From Microvirga arvi (lineage in GTDB: Bacteria; Pseudomonadota; Alphaproteobacteria; Rhizobiales; Beijerinckiaceae), in NCBI RefSeq assembly GCF_016892765.1, contig NZ_JAFEMD010000029.1, positions 1 to 64,000 on the forward strand: a stretch of 64,000 nucleotides of DNA. Direction: 5' to 3'. The translations under genes and the position numbers were made by a program. Positions within the stretch are counted from its first letter, which is position 1. Each line of letters begins with the position of its first letter. This document shows, one piece after another, positions 8,537 to 18,242 of the stretch. The notes beneath the pieces were generated by a model that was not told the DNA's origin, made no database searches, and saw nothing but the letters and a program-made list of their open reading frames with translations.

Positions 8537-9702
8537 CAGCTTTTGCCCCCACGATAGGTGCGGGCGTAGCGCGCTCCGAGACCGGTCAGGATCTCGTAGC
8601 CGATGGTGCCGGCGCGGCGGCCGACCTCGTCGATGGTCAGCTCGCCGCCGATCAACGTGACGGTGTCGCCGCGCTTTACCTCGGCTTCCGGCACATCCGT
8701 GACATCCACGGTGATCAGGTCCATGGAGACGTTGCCCGCGAAGGAGCAGCGTTGCCCGGCCACCAGCGCCATGCCGGCGAGCAGCTCGTCACCGCTCTTG
8801 CCCCTTGCGCTCGACGAGCGCGGATAGCCGTCCGCATAGCCTATCGAGATCGTCGCGATGCGGCGCTTGGTCAAAGCGATCCAGCGGCCGTTATAACCGA
8901 CCGTGTGATCCGCCTCGACCCAGCGCAACTGGACGATGCGGCCCTCGAGACCGACGACCGGGCGCATGGGGTTGCTGCGATCAGGCGTCGGATTGCCGCC
9001 ATAGAGCGCGTAGCCCGGCCGGGCGAGATCGAAATGGGGCTTGTCCTTCAGGAAGATGCCCGAGGAATTGGCAAGAGAGGCCGGAATGCCGGGGAGCGTC
9101 GCCCGCACGGCCTGGAAGGCCTCGATCTGCTCACCGTTGAGCGGGTTGTCACTCTCCTCGGCACTGACGAAGTGGCTCATGAGGAGAGCCGTCTCGAAAT
9201 CGTTCAAGCCCGCCAGATCCTTCAGGGTCAGGCCCTGCGGCACGGTGAGGCCGAGCCGGTTCATGCCGGTATCCACATGGATCGCGGCCTTGAGTTTCTG
9301 CGATTGAGCCCGGCAGAACCCGGCCCATTCCTCGATCTCCTCGAAGGAGCCGAGAACGGGGCGCAGGTCGAACGCCGCGTAGGTGGCGCAGGTGTCGGAG
9401 AAGAGCCCGTTCAGCACGTAGATCGCCGCATCGGGCGCGACCGCACGGGCACGCACCGCCTCGCCAAGATGCGCCACGAAGAACGTGCGGCAGCCGGCCT
9501 TGCCGAGAGCCGGCACGGCCTTCTCGATGCCTGTGCCATAGGCATTCGCCTTGACCACCGCAGCGGTTTCGGCGTCACCCGCATTGTCGCGCAGAATGCG
9601 CCAGTTCGCGGCCAGGGCATCGAGATCGATATGAAGGACACCGCCGGCGGCGCTCTCAGGGATGTCGCCGGCCGGGTCGGCCTGGGAGGTAATCTTGGTC
9701 AA
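8536..9702 (-). CDS. alr: Alanine racemase
   Basis: PLP enzyme converting L- to D-alanine for peptidoglycan. The 388-residue sequence has the PLP lysine at about Lys51 (VVKANAYGTG) and the second catalytic base Tyr289 (SIGYADGYPR); the GYALYGG stretch is also typical. The start is a TTG whose last two bases lie in the dnaB stop codon (TTGA), and no better start exists before the conserved HIDLDALAANW. The 3' end overlaps radA by one base. The coupling to dnaB is common in alphaproteobacteria. Confidence 0.95.
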   Translation of the reverse strand: MTKITSQADPAGDIPESAAGGVLHIDLDALAANWRILRDNAGDAETAAVVKANAYGTGIEKAVPALGKAGCRTFFVAHLGEAVRARAVAPDAAIYVLNGLFSDTCATYAAFDLRPVLGSFEEIEEWAGFCRAQSQKLKAAIHVDTGMNRLGLTVPQGLTLKDLAGLNDFETALLMSHFVSAEESDNPLNGEQIEAFQAVRATLPGIPASLANSSGIFLKDKPHFDLARPGYALYGGNPTPDRSNPMRPVVGLEGRIVQLRWVEADHTVGYNGRWIALTKRRIATISIGYADGYPRSSSARGKSGDELLAGMALVAGQRCSFAGNVSMDLITVDVTDVPEAEVKRGDTVTLIGGELTIDEVGRRAGTIGYEILTGLGARYARTYRGGKS

Positions 9703-11192
9703 TCGCCAATCCGATCAGGGAGTTTGTCTTCGTCCGCAAGGTTGGTGAAGCGGGTGATGTCGGCCTGGAAGGCCAGCTGCACGGTGCCGGTCGGTCCGTG
9801 ACGCTGCTTGCCGATGATGACCTCGGCCTTGCCGTGGACCTGATCCATTTCCGACTGCCACTTGAAGTATTCCTCGGTGCCGGGTTTCGGCTCCTTGTTC
9901 TTCAGATAGTACTCCTCGCGGTAAACGAACATGACCACGTCGGCGTCCTGCTCGATCGAGCCCGATTCACGAAGGTCGGAGAGCTGCGGCCTCTTGTCGT
10001 CGCGGGATTCCACCTGACGGGAGAGCTGTGACAGGGCGATCAGCGGAACCGACAGCTCCTTGGCGAGCGCCTTGAGGCCGGTGGTGATCTCGGTCAGCTC
10101 CTGCACGCGGTTCTCACCCTTCTTGGACGAGCCGGAGAGAAGCTGCAGGTAGTCGACAATGAGAACGTCAAGGCCGCGCTGGCGCTTCAGGCGGCGGGCG
10201 CGGGCGGCGAGCTGGGCGATGGAGATGCCGCCGGTCTGGTCGATGTAGAAGGGGATCGACTGCATCTCGCGGGCGGCTTCGGTGATCTTGTAGAAGTCGT
10301 CCTCGCGCATGTCGCCGCGGCGGATCTTGTAGGAGGGTACGCCCGACTGCTCGGCGATGATACGGGTCGCCAGCTGCTCGGCGGACATTTCGAGGGAGAA
10401 GAACCCGACGATGCCGCCGTTCACGGTCTTCAGGTTGCCGTCCTGCTGCTTCTCGGCCTGATAGGCTTTGGCGATGTTGAATGCGATGTTCGTGACCAGC
10501 GAGGTCTTACCCATCGCGGGCCGGCCGGCGAGGATCACGAGATCCGACGGTTGCAGGCCGCCGAGGGACTTGTCGAGATCGACGAGGCCGGTGGAGATGC
10601 CTGAGAGCGCGCCTTCGCGTTTGTAGGCGGCCGCCGCCATGTCGATAGCGGCGGTGAGCGCATCGGAAAAGCGCTGGAAGCCGCCGTCGTAGCGGCCGGT
10701 TTCGGCGAGCGCATAGAGCCGGCGCTCCGCCTCCTCGATCTGGTCACGGGGCGCGGAATCGACGGGCGCGTCGAAGGCGGCGTTGACCATCTCCTCGCCG
10801 ATGTTGATCAGGTTCCGGCGCACGGCGAGATCGTAGATCGTGCGGCCGTAATCCTCGGCATTGATGACGGTCGTGGCCTCGGCCGCGAGGCGCGCGAGGT
10901 ACTGCGAGACGGTGATGCCGCCGAGGTCCTGATCCCCCAGGAAGGTCTTCATGGTGATCGGGGTCGCGACCTTGCCGGCCTTGATGAGGCTCGTCGCCAC
11001 CTCATAGATGCGCCGGTGCAGGTCCTCGATGAAATGCCCGGCCTCGAGGAAGTCGGAGACGCGATAATAGGCATCGTTATTGACCAGGATCGCGCCCAGC
11101 AGGGCCTGTTCGGCCTCGATGTTGCTGGGAGGCGTCCGAAACTGCGGCTCGGCGGCTTCGAGACGGGCGATCAGGGCGTTGGCGGTGGCCAT
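9699..11192 (-). CDS. dnaB: Replicative DNA helicase DnaB
   Basis: Hexameric 5'-3' helicase of the replication fork, 497 residues. The N-terminal DnaB domain (AEQALLGAIL at 27-36) contacts primase, and the C-terminal RecA-like motor has Walker A GRPAMGKTS at 223-231, Walker B VLIVDYLQLL and the QLSRQVE motif. No intein is present. It is the first gene of an operon with alr and radA and is separated from rplI upstream by a terminator. Confidence 0.97.
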   Translation of the reverse strand: MATANALIARLEAAEPQFRTPPSNIEAEQALLGAILVNNDAYYRVSDFLEAGHFIEDLHRRIYEVATSLIKAGKVATPITMKTFLGDQDLGGITVSQYLARLAAEATTVINAEDYGRTIYDLAVRRNLINIGEEMVNAAFDAPVDSAPRDQIEEAERRLYALAETGRYDGGFQRFSDALTAAIDMAAAAYKREGALSGISTGLVDLDKSLGGLQPSDLVILAGRPAMGKTSLVTNIAFNIAKAYQAEKQQDGNLKTVNGGIVGFFSLEMSAEQLATRIIAEQSGVPSYKIRRGDMREDDFYKITEAAREMQSIPFYIDQTGGISIAQLAARARRLKRQRGLDVLIVDYLQLLSGSSKKGENRVQELTEITTGLKALAKELSVPLIALSQLSRQVESRDDKRPQLSDLRESGSIEQDADVVMFVYREEYYLKNKEPKPGTEEYFKWQSEMDQVHGKAEVIIGKQRHGPTGTVQLAFQADITRFTNLADEDKLPDRIGD

Positions 11193-11375
11193 CTGGCGCT
11201 CCGGAAACAGGGAAGGGTTAGAGTCTCTTAGACCGCAATTCGTGTTCTAATGGTTGCCAGGCGGACACGAAGCCGGGACTCTTCCCAATCTGTCCTCGCT
11301 GTCCTCGATTCTCACACCGCTCATCTTTTCGCCGGCGTCCTGGCTTGACTCTCACCGCAAGCCCGAAACCCGAAC

Positions 11376-11408
11376 AAAAAACGCTCCCCGTCGAATCGAC
11401 GGAGAGCG
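11376..11408 (-). terminator. Terminator between rplI and dnaB
   Basis: On the minus strand an imperfect stem (CGCTC.CCGTC / GACGG.GAGCG) is followed by TTTTTTG. It lies downstream of rplI and upstream of dnaB, where it would end the ribosomal protein operon. A weaker TTTT follows on the plus side. Confidence 0.7.
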
Positions 11409-11430
11409 CGATTTTAGAACAAAACAGGAA

Positions 11431-11594
11431 CTAGAGCAATTGCTCTAGCTTGAGGCCCGCCCTCGCGTCATCACCGGCTTCATGCCGGTGATCCCGATCC
11501 GAGAAGCGCGGAGCTTCACCGTATCGGGATGGCCGGGACAAGCCCGGCCATGACATTGGAGAGGATCAATGCCATTCCCGAAGCCGGGAATGAC
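11431..11594. repeat. Intergenic repeats between dnaB and rplI (A type plus palindromes)
   Basis: The 410-base gap 11193-11602 holds no gene. It contains the perfect 18-base palindrome CTAGAGCAATTGCTCTAG (11431-11448), then an A-type element (11467-11554) made of two hairpins, ATCACCGGC-TTCAT-GCCGGTGAT and ATGGCCGGG-ACAAG-CCCGGCCAT, bounded by GTCAT and ATGAC, and then a small ATTCCCG/CGGGAAT hairpin (11573-11594). The same A unit recurs at 14219, 27299, 28391, 31779 and 36359. Confidence 0.85.
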
Positions 11595-11602
11595 ATAAGG
11601 TC

Positions 11603-12169
11603 TCAGAGCTCCTCGTCGCCGCCAGCTTCGGCCAGGGCCGCGCCGACCTCGAGGCCGAGATCGTCGAGGTTGGTCTCTTCGCGGGTCGTGACCTGTTCGC
11701 CGCGCGCCTGACGCTCGGCTTCCTCGGGGCTGCGGGCGACGTTGATGGTCACCTTCACCTCGACCTCCGGATGGAGGGCGACCGGCACATTGTGCAGGCC
11801 GATGGTCTTGATCGGCTGGTTGATGGCGATCTGGTTGCGGTCAACCGTGAAGCCGTTCTCGGTCATGATCTCGGCGAGGTCGCGGGTGGAGACCGAGCCG
11901 TAGAGCACGCCGGTCTCGCCGGACTGGCGTAGGATGATGAAGCTCTGGCCGTTCAGCTTCTCGCCGACGGTCTCCGCTTCCTTGCGGCGCTCGAGGTTGC
12001 GGGCCTCGAGCTGGGCGCGCTGGGTCTCGAAATGCTTCTTGTTGCCCTCGGTGGCGCGCAGAGCTTTGCCGCGCGGCAGGAGGAAGTTGCGGGCGTAGCC
12101 GGAACGGACCTTCACGGTCTCGCCCATCTGGCCGAGCTTTGCGACGCGCTCGAGAAGGATCACTTCCAT
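11603..12169 (-). CDS. rplI: 50S ribosomal protein bL9
   Basis: bL9 binds domain V of 23S rRNA near the L1 stalk. The N-terminal domain is canonical ([21 protein letters not shown], then [13 protein letters not shown] at about 25-37), joined by a long helix to the C-terminal domain ending near residue 150. The 188-residue length exceeds the roughly 150 of E. coli because of an acidic alphaproteobacterial tail ([15 protein letters not shown]...). It is last in the rpsF-rpsR-DUF2232-rplI operon. Confidence 0.97.
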   Translation of the reverse strand: MEVILLERVAKLGQMGETVKVRSGYARNFLLPRGKALRATEGNKKHFETQRAQLEARNLERRKEAETVGEKLNGQSFIILRQSGETGVLYGSVSTRDLAEIMTENGFTVDRNQIAINQPIKTIGLHNVPVALHPEVEVKVTINVARSPEEAERQARGEQVTTREETNLDDLGLEVGAALAEAGGDEEL

Positions 12170-12192
12170 GGTTGTCTCCTTTAGGTTCGTGA

Positions 12193-13155
12193 TCAGGTGG
12201 AAAGGGTTGGCGGTGGGTTCGGCCGCGTGCCGAAGCGGCGGCGCAGGCCGAAGGTGGAATCGGCGATGCCGAAGAGGGCCAGGGCAACCATCAGGATGCC
12301 CTGGGTAATGAAGATGAGGACGTACAGGGCCGTCAGCAGGAACGAGCGGCCCGACTTGCCCCGGGTGCGGTCATGGATGGCGGCCAGTCCCTGGAAGGCG
12401 AAGGCCATGAGGAAGGCCCCCGACAGCGCCATGCCGAGCGCGCCGATGAAGCCGTCGAAATTCGCGGCGATGAGCGCGACGATCAGGATCAGCCCGGCGG
12501 AGCGGGGCATCACCAATTCGGGCACCGACGGCCAGGGACGCGGCAGCCGCTTGGAGACCCGGACGATCCGTGCGGCGGCCCAGAGATAGATCGCCAGCAC
12601 GGTGACGAAGCCCTGGGCCGAGAGGAAGGAGGTCAGGCGGGCGAAGATGGCGATCAGCTGCTCGCGGGTCTCGGCATCGAGAGCATCGGTCCCGGTTGCG
12701 GCGAATTGGGCGTTCACGAAGGCTTCGGCCACATCGCGGGTGTTCCGCTCGAAGGCGCCGTAATCGCCCCCCGTCGAGATTACGCCGGCGGCGATGATGG
12801 TGAGCGCAGCCGTCGCCGCGGCCCAGGCCAGGAGCCGTCCGAGCGGATACCATTCCATGGTGCCGTCCGCCCCGGGACGTCCGAGCAGGGCGAGGTAGGA
12901 CAGCCACCAGGCGGGCAGGGCGGTGATGACGGCAAAGCCTAGTCCGCTCAAGGGGGACAGGATGAACGCGATGGCGAGGCCGCCCACGACAGCCGCCACG
13001 AGGCCGGAGCGGTGGTCCCAGCCGAGGGACACGATCAGGACGGGAATGGGGGCAAGCAGATACAGCATGGCCGCCAGCGGCGTCGCCTTGACGATCACCG
13101 CGGTCAGGAGGGCCGATACGAGGCCCGCGCCTATGCCTGTTGCAATAAAATTCAT
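12193..13155 (-). CDS. DUF2232 family membrane protein
   Basis: Polytopic inner-membrane protein of 320 residues with about eight hydrophobic segments (for example residues 5-50, 58-90, 110-125, 185-200, 220-255, 275-300). Placement between rpsR and rplI is the standard position of DUF2232 proteins in Hyphomicrobiales, and the sequence layout matches them. Molecular function is not known. It starts 127 bases after rpsR, and a GC-rich hairpin lies in that gap. Confidence 0.85.
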   Translation of the reverse strand: MNFIATGIGAGLVSALLTAVIVKATPLAAMLYLLAPIPVLIVSLGWDHRSGLVAAVVGGLAIAFILSPLSGLGFAVITALPAWWLSYLALLGRPGADGTMEWYPLGRLLAWAAATAALTIIAAGVISTGGDYGAFERNTRDVAEAFVNAQFAATGTDALDAETREQLIAIFARLTSFLSAQGFVTVLAIYLWAAARIVRVSKRLPRPWPSVPELVMPRSAGLILIVALIAANFDGFIGALGMALSGAFLMAFAFQGLAAIHDRTRGKSGRSFLLTALYVLIFITQGILMVALALFGIADSTFGLRRRFGTRPNPPPTLST

Positions 13156-13252
13156 CGTCTCGCTGTCCCGCTGCTCACCGGCAGGGTTAGAGGCATCTGC
13201 CTCAACTGACCCGGCGGGTTCTCACCGCTGGGCGATCATGAGAAGGAGACGG

Positions 13253-13273
13253 GCCGCATGGAGCGGCCCGCCT
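13253..13273 (-). other. Hairpin downstream of rpsR
   Basis: GGGCCGC-(5)-GCGGCCC forms a strong stem 10 bases after the rpsR stop, with no T-run on either strand. It could act as an RNA processing or attenuation site between rpsR and the DUF2232 gene; function is inference. Confidence 0.4.
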
Positions 13274-13282
13274 GAAGCTTGA

Positions 13283-13543
13283 TTAGCGGATCACGTAGGG
13301 CAGGAGGCCCAGGAAGCGGGCGCGCTTGATCGCCTGGGCGAGCTCACGCTGCTTCTTGGCCGACACGGCCGTGATGCGGGACGGAACGATCTTGCCGCGC
13401 TCGGAGATGTAGCGGGACAGGAGCTTCGTGTCCTTGTAGTCGATCTTCGGCGCGTTGGGACCTGAGAACGGGCAGGTCTTGCGACGGCGGAAGAAGGGAC
13501 GACGGCCGCCGCCAGCGGCGCCACCGGTTGCACCAAATGCCAT
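13283..13543 (-). CDS. rpsR: 30S ribosomal protein bS18
   Basis: An 86-residue bS18, which pairs with bS6 on the 30S platform. Conserved stretches are [35 protein letters not shown] and [13 protein letters not shown]. It starts 2 bases after rpsF stops, so the two partners are made from one message. The N-terminus has a short Gly-rich alphaproteobacterial extension. Confidence 0.98.
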   Translation of the reverse strand: MAFGATGGAAGGGRRPFFRRRKTCPFSGPNAPKIDYKDTKLLSRYISERGKIVPSRITAVSAKKQRELAQAIKRARFLGLLPYVIR

Positions 13544-13545
13544 GA

Positions 13546-13950
13546 TTAAGCCTCCTCGCCTTCGCCGGCGCCGTCAAAGCCGCCGCCATCGCGCTCGCGG
13601 CGCTCGCGGTCCTTGCGCTCGTCACGGTCGCGCTTCTGCATCATCACGGACGGCTCGGTCTCGAGCTCTTCGACCTTGATGGTCATGAAACGAAGGATGT
13701 CTTCGTTGATGCGCATCTGACGCTCCATCTCGGCCACGGCCGGAGCCGGAGCGTTGAGGTTGAACATCGTGAAATGCGCCTTGCGGTTCTTCTTGATGCG
13801 GTAGGCTAGGGACTTCACGCCCCACATCTCGGTCTTGTCGACGCTGCCGCCATTCTGCTCGATGACGCCCTTGTACTGGTCGACCATAGCCTCGACCTGC
13901 TGCGGGGTGACATCCTGGCGAGCCATGAAGATATGCTCGTAGAGAGGCAT
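13546..13950 (-). CDS. rpsF: 30S ribosomal protein bS6
   Basis: A 134-residue bS6, with [20 protein letters not shown] at the start and the conserved [15 protein letters not shown] region near 66-80. The C-terminus beyond residue 105 is a charged tail rich in Arg, Asp and Glu, as usual in alphaproteobacteria. It is the first gene of the minus-strand ribosomal operon. Upstream (13951-14498) there is no other gene on this strand. Confidence 0.97.
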   Translation of the reverse strand: MPLYEHIFMARQDVTPQQVEAMVDQYKGVIEQNGGSVDKTEMWGVKSLAYRIKKNRKAHFTMFNLNAPAPAVAEMERQMRINEDILRFMTIKVEELETEPSVMMQKRDRDERKDRERRERDGGGFDGAGEGEEA

Positions 13951-14218
13951 AATGGGCCTTTCTCAGGGTTTGAGGGTCAAGCCTTGCACTGCTTTGAGGA
14001 GTGTTTCGGCCGTTTCGCGCATCCGATCGGCGCCAAGCCCTTCGAGCCTGCAAGGCCCGAGCGATTGTCGAAGGCGGAGACACGGGACGACGGAGCTTAA
14101 AACCCCTGCATGGCCAAGCCATGCCGTCCGTTCAGCCCCCGGCCGGAGCGAACGCGAAGCGGCGGCTATAGTCGATTTGGGATTGGAAGGCAAGGGTCGC
14201 CATGTCCACCCATTCCCT

Positions 14219-14306
14219 CGTCATCCCGGGCTTGTCCCGGGGATCCACGTCTTTACGCCGCCATGGTTCCGAGGACGTGGATGGCCGGAACAAGTCCGGC
14301 CATGAC
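14219..14306. repeat. A-type intergenic repeat copy
   Basis: GTCATCCCGGG-CTTG-TCCCGGGGAT and ATGGCCGGA-ACAAG-TCCGGCCAT hairpins in the rpsF/pdxJ gap, with a further CCACGT/ACGTGG pairing between them so that the unit can fold as one nested structure. The first hairpin differs from the usual ATCACCGGC version. Confidence 0.8.
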
Positions 14307-14313
14307 GTAGAGG

Positions 14314-14415
14314 GTGTCATCCCCGGCGGCCCAAAGGGCCGGGAAGGGGATCCATAATGCAGCAGGTGTCAGTGGATTCCCTTCCCCTCCGCTGCCGCTC
14401 CGGCCGGGAATGACA
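14314..14415. repeat. B-type intergenic repeat copy
   Basis: GTGTCATCCCCGGC... ATCCATAA at one end and GGATTCCCTTCCC... GGAATGACAC at the other form a long imperfect inverted repeat of about 100 bases. With the A copy just before it, it fills most of the 548-base gene-free stretch 13951-14498. The remaining bases near 13951-14200 would hold the rpsF leader, but I see no specific site there. Confidence 0.75.
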
Positions 14416-14498
14416 CGGCGCGGCGATTTGCCGTTGATAGCCTAGCTGAGCCGTAATGGGGCTCTGGTCAGCGGCCCATACTAGGCTAAAACACCCTT

Positions 14499-15257
14499 AT
14501 GAACGCTCTTCCTCTACGCCTCGGCGTCAACATCGACCACGTCGCGACCGTCCGGAACGCCCGCGGCGGCACCCATCCCGACCCGATCCGGGCCGCTCAT
14601 CTGGCGGTTCTCGCCGGGGCCGACGGGATCACGGCCCATCTGCGCGAAGACCGGCGCCATATCCGGGACGAGGACATGGAGCGGCTCAAGCGCCAGCTCT
14701 TCGTGCCGCTCAATTTCGAGATGGCCGCGACCTCGGAGATGGTCGGCCTCGCCACCCGGCTTCATCCTCATGCGGCCTGCCTCGTGCCGGAAAAGCGCGA
14801 GGAGCGCACCACGGAAGGGGGGCTCGACATCATCGGTGCCCATGCCCATCTGCGTCCGGCGATCAAGGAACTGAAAGGTGTGGGTATCCGCGTGTCCCTT
14901 TTCGTCGAGCCCGAAATCGAGGTCATGGACGCCGCCTGCGACCTGCAGGCTCCCGTGGTCGAACTCCATACCGGCACCTATTGCGAGGCCGTGGTCGAAG
15001 GCGACGAGGCACGGGTTGCCCATGAGCTGGAGCGCCTGCGCCGGGCCGCCGAGCACGGAGCCAGGATCGGCCTCGAAATCCATGCCGGCCACGGGCTCGA
15101 TCTCAGCTCCGTGCGTCCGGTCGCAGCCATTCCGCAGATCGTGGAGCTCAACATCGGCCATTCCCTGATCGGCGAGGCCATCTTCTATGGGCTCGACGAG
15201 GCCGTACGGGCCATGCGCGCCGCCATGGACGAGGGCCGGGCGCAGGTGCGGGCATGA
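14499..15257 (+). CDS. pdxJ: Pyridoxine 5'-phosphate synthase PdxJ
   Basis: Condenses 1-deoxyxylulose 5-phosphate with 3-amino-2-oxopropyl phosphate to give pyridoxine 5'-phosphate in DXP-dependent B6 synthesis. The 252-residue TIM-barrel protein has [17 protein letters not shown] at the N-terminus, [12 protein letters not shown], and the phosphate-binding end [17 protein letters not shown]. It overlaps acpS by 4 bases (ATGA), the classical pdxJ-acpS pair. Confidence 0.97.
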   Translation: MNALPLRLGVNIDHVATVRNARGGTHPDPIRAAHLAVLAGADGITAHLREDRRHIRDEDMERLKRQLFVPLNFEMAATSEMVGLATRLHPHAACLVPEKREERTTEGGLDIIGAHAHLRPAIKELKGVGIRVSLFVEPEIEVMDAACDLQAPVVELHTGTYCEAVVEGDEARVAHELERLRRAAEHGARIGLEIHAGHGLDLSSVRPVAAIPQIVELNIGHSLIGEAIFYGLDEAVRAMRAAMDEGRAQVRA

Positions 15258-15652
15258 TTCTGGGCATCGGGTCCGATCTCTGCGACATCCGCCGGATCGA
15301 GAAATCCATCGAGCGCTTCGGCGACCGTTTCACCCATCGCATCTACACCGAGGGCGAGCGGGCGAGGAGCGACCGTCGCGCGGCCCGCGCGCCGTCCTAT
15401 GCCCGCCGCTTCGCCGCCAAGGAGGCCTGCGCCAAGGCCCTGGGAACGGGCTTGAGCCACGGTGTCTTCTGGCGCGACATGGAGGTGGTCAACCTTCCCA
15501 GCGGCCGGCCGACGATGCGATTGACGGGGGGCGCCCTGAAGCGTCTGCAGGATATGACCCCCGAGGGTCACAAGGCGCTTGTCCACGTATCCCTGACGGA
15601 CGATCCGCCCATGGCCCAGGCCTTCGTGATCATCGAGGCGCTGCCGGCCTGA
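15254..15652 (+). CDS. acpS: Holo-[acyl-carrier-protein] synthase AcpS
   Basis: Transfers 4'-phosphopantetheine from CoA to acyl carrier protein. The 132-residue protein has the Mg-binding Asp in [16 protein letters not shown] (residues 4-19) and the second motif [16 protein letters not shown] near 53-68. Coupled by overlap to pdxJ and followed by about 200 bases carrying a strong hairpin before lepB. Confidence 0.96.
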   Translation: MILGIGSDLCDIRRIEKSIERFGDRFTHRIYTEGERARSDRRAARAPSYARRFAAKEACAKALGTGLSHGVFWRDMEVVNLPSGRPTMRLTGGALKRLQDMTPEGHKALVHVSLTDDPPMAQAFVIIEALPA

Positions 15653-15747
15653 AAGAGGGGCTGCGTTGCGGCAGGACGCAGCTTAGGCTAGAGCATGGCG
15701 CGGCAAAGCGGCCTACCTGGTCGCAAACAGGGGCCGCAAAAACGACA

Positions 15748-15791
15748 TCGAGAGAGGTTTGCACCCGGGGCTGAGTGCAAACCTCTCTCGA
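15748..15791. other. Perfect 17-base inverted repeat before lepB
   Basis: Arms TCGAGAGAGGTTTGCAC (15748-15764) and GTGCAAACCTCTCTCGA (15775-15791) pair perfectly around a 10-base loop. On the plus strand no T-run follows, so it is not a typical terminator for acpS; on the minus strand TTTTTG comes a few bases after it. It ends 59 bases before the lepB start and may be an mRNA stability or regulatory element. Confidence 0.7.
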
Positions 15792-15850
15792 CGATCACAC
15801 ATAGGTGGGCGGCAAGAGCCGTGCCGTTCCAAAGCAATAGGTCGAGTGAC

Positions 15851-16627
15851 GTGAGCGACAAAACCAGCAAATATGTGGGTAGCACCGTGAAGAACGAAGA
15901 AGGCGGCCTCTGGGAAACGATCAAGGTCATCATCCAGGCGCTCCTGATCGCGGTGGTCGTCCGCACCGTGCTCTTCCAGCCCTTCAACATCCCTTCGGGC
16001 TCTCTCATCCCGACCCTGCTGATCGGCGACTACCTGTTCGTCTCGAAATATTCCTACGGCTATTCCAAGCACTCGATCCCCTTCAGCCCGGGTATCTTCT
16101 CCGGCCGCATCTTCGGCTCGGAGCCCAAGCGTGGCGAGATCGCCGTGTTCAAGCTGCCGAAGGATAATTCCACCGATTACATCAAGCGCGTGATCGGGCT
16201 TCCCGGAGACAAGATCCAGGTGATCAGCGGCGTGCTGCACATCAACGGTCAGCCGGTCCAGCGCGAGCGCGTCGAGGACTACAAGACCACCGACCTCTAC
16301 GGCCGCACGATTTCGGTCCCGCAATACAAGGAGACGCTGCCCGGCGGCGTCTCCCACTTCGTCATCGAGCGCGACGGCGACCGCGGATACTGGGACAACA
16401 CCAATGTCTACACGGTGCAGCCCGGCCATTTCCTCATGATGGGCGACAACCGGGACAACTCGACCGACTCGCGTGATGAGGCAAGCGTCGGGCAGGTGCC
16501 GTTCGAGAATCTGGTGGGCCGCGCGGAGATCATCTTCTTCTCGATCGACGAGAGCGCCTCCCTTTGGCGCCCGTGGGAATGGCCGCAGAAGATCCGCTGG
16601 AACCGCCTCTTCGAGCGGATCCACTGA
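15851..16627 (+). CDS. lepB: Signal peptidase I
   Basis: Membrane serine protease that removes Sec and Tat signal peptides. One N-terminal membrane segment (about residues 24-40) is followed by the catalytic serine in IPSGSLIPTLLIGDYLFV and the general-base lysine in YIKRVIGLPGDKI; box E is MMGDNRDNSTDSR. The nucleophile box reads SGSL where most members have SGSM. The GTG at 15851 gives 258 residues, the usual size; the frame is open upstream through the hairpin but that part has no family similarity. Followed 3 bases later by rnc. Confidence 0.93.
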   Translation: MSDKTSKYVGSTVKNEEGGLWETIKVIIQALLIAVVVRTVLFQPFNIPSGSLIPTLLIGDYLFVSKYSYGYSKHSIPFSPGIFSGRIFGSEPKRGEIAVFKLPKDNSTDYIKRVIGLPGDKIQVISGVLHINGQPVQRERVEDYKTTDLYGRTISVPQYKETLPGGVSHFVIERDGDRGYWDNTNVYTVQPGHFLMMGDNRDNSTDSRDEASVGQVPFENLVGRAEIIFFSIDESASLWRPWEWPQKIRWNRLFERIH

Positions 16628-16630
16628 CCC

Positions 16631-17341
16631 GTGGCGCGCCGCAAGCCTCAACTCGACGAGCTTCTGAAGAGGCTCGGCTACCGCTTTGAAAAGCCTGAAC
16701 TCCTGGATGAGGCCCTGACCCATGTCAGCGCTCCGAAGGCGGACGGGCAGAGCTACCAGAGGCTCGAGTTCCTCGGTGACCGGGTGCTCGGCCTTGCCAT
16801 CGCGGAACTGCTCTTCAAGACTTTTCCCGGCGCGCCGGAAGGCGAGCTCTCCCGGCGGCTGGCGGAGCTCGTGCGGCGCGAAAGCTGCGCAGAGATCGCC
16901 ATCGCCTGGGATGTCGGTCCCTACCTTAAGCTCGGCGCCGGCGAGGCGCATTCGGGCGAGCGGCGCAACCAGACCATCCTGGCGGATGTCTGCGAGGCGA
17001 TCATCGGCGCGGTCTTCATGGATGGCGGCTACGAGGCCGCAAGCGGCGTCGTCGAGCGCGCGTTCCAGCCGTTGCTGGAGGCGCCGCGCCGCCCGCTGCG
17101 CGATCCCAAGAGCGCCTTGCAGGAATGGGCCCAGGGGCGCGGCCTGCCGCCGCCGACCTACACCATCGCCGAGCAGACCGGACCGGATCATGCACCCAAG
17201 TTCCGGGTGATGGTCAAGGTCAAGGGAGCGGATACCGCGTTCGGCCTCGGCACATCGAAGCGCATTGCGGAACAGGCTGCCGCGCGAAGCCTTCTCTTGA
17301 GAGAGGGCGTGTGGACGGAGGAAGAGCATGGAACAGCCTGA
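16631..17341 (+). CDS. rnc: Ribonuclease III
   Basis: Endoribonuclease cutting double-stranded RNA in rRNA and mRNA processing. The 236-residue protein has the RNase III signature RLEFLGDRVLGL, the second metal-site region DVCEAIIGAVFMDGG, and a C-terminal double-strand RNA-binding domain (DPKSALQEWAQGRG ... AEQAAARSLL). Start is GTG. It overlaps era by 14 bases, the conserved lepB-rnc-era order. Confidence 0.97.
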   Translation: MARRKPQLDELLKRLGYRFEKPELLDEALTHVSAPKADGQSYQRLEFLGDRVLGLAIAELLFKTFPGAPEGELSRRLAELVRRESCAEIAIAWDVGPYLKLGAGEAHSGERRNQTILADVCEAIIGAVFMDGGYEAASGVVERAFQPLLEAPRRPLRDPKSALQEWAQGRGLPPPTYTIAEQTGPDHAPKFRVMVKVKGADTAFGLGTSKRIAEQAAARSLLLREGVWTEEEHGTA

Positions 17342-18242
17342 GCAGACCAACACAAAGGCCGGTTTCGTCGCTCTCATCGGCGCTCCGAATGCAGGCAAGT
17401 CGACGCTGCTGAACTCGCTCGTCGGCTCCAAGGTTTCCATCGTCTCCCGCAAGGTGCAGACGACACGCGCCCTGGTGCGCGGCATCGCCATCGAGGGCGA
17501 GGCGCAGATCGTGTTCGTGGACACGCCCGGCATCTTCAAGCCCAAGCGCCGCCTCGACAGGGCCATGGTCACGTCGGCCTGGGGCGGAGCAGGCGATGCG
17601 GACGTGATCGCGCTCCTCCTCGATGTGCGCAAAGGCATCGACGAGGAGGCCGAGGCGATCCTTGAGAAGCTGCCCGAGCTGAAGCGCCCGAAGGTCCTGA
17701 TTCTCAACAAGATCGACCTGATCGAGCGCTCCAGGCTTCTGGAAATGGCCTCGAAGCTCAACGAGAAGGTGCCGTTCGCGCATACCTTCATGATCTCGGC
17801 CCTCAAGGGCGACGGCATCGAGACCTTGAAGCGCCAGCTCGCCCAGATGATGCCGGAGGGGCCCTGGCTCTATCCGGAAGACCAGATTTCCGACGCGCCC
17901 CTGCGCATGCTGGCGGCCGAGATCACCCGCGAGAAGATCTACGAGCGCCTGCACGAGGAGCTGCCCTACGAGTCGACCGTCGAGACGGATCAGTGGCAGG
18001 TGCGGCCCGACGGTTCGGTGCGCATCGAGCAGACCGTGTTCGTGGAGCGCGACAGCCAGCGCAAGATCGTGCTCGGCAAGGGCGGCCAGACCATCAAGTC
18101 CATCGGCCAGGCGGCCCGCAAGGAGATCGCCGAGATTGCCGAGTCCCCGGTCCACCTCTTCCTCTTCGTGAAGGTGCGCGAGAACTGGAGCGACGATCCC
18201 GAGCGCTATCGCGAGATGGGCCTGGAGTTCCCCCGAGGTTAA
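17328..18242 (+). CDS. era: GTPase Era
   Basis: Ras-like GTPase that binds the 3' end of 16S rRNA in 30S assembly. The 304-residue protein shows G1 GAPNAGKST (about 18-26), G3 DTPGI, G4 NKID, and the KH-domain loop [11 protein letters not shown]. It overlaps the end of rnc and converges on the chemoreceptor gene, whose stop codon shares bases with the era stop. Confidence 0.97.
   Translation: MEQPEQTNTKAGFVALIGAPNAGKSTLLNSLVGSKVSIVSRKVQTTRALVRGIAIEGEAQIVFVDTPGIFKPKRRLDRAMVTSAWGGAGDADVIALLLDVRKGIDEEAEAILEKLPELKRPKVLILNKIDLIERSRLLEMASKLNEKVPFAHTFMISALKGDGIETLKRQLAQMMPEGPWLYPEDQISDAPLRMLAAEITREKIYERLHEELPYESTVETDQWQVRPDGSVRIEQTVFVERDSQRKIVLGKGGQTIKSIGQAARKEIAEIAESPVHLFLFVKVRENWSDDPERYREMGLEFPRG

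Noticed and set aside
15695-15850. N-terminal extension of LepB through the inverted repeat
   Set aside because: No family similarity, and the GTG at 15851 gives the expected length and membrane topology.
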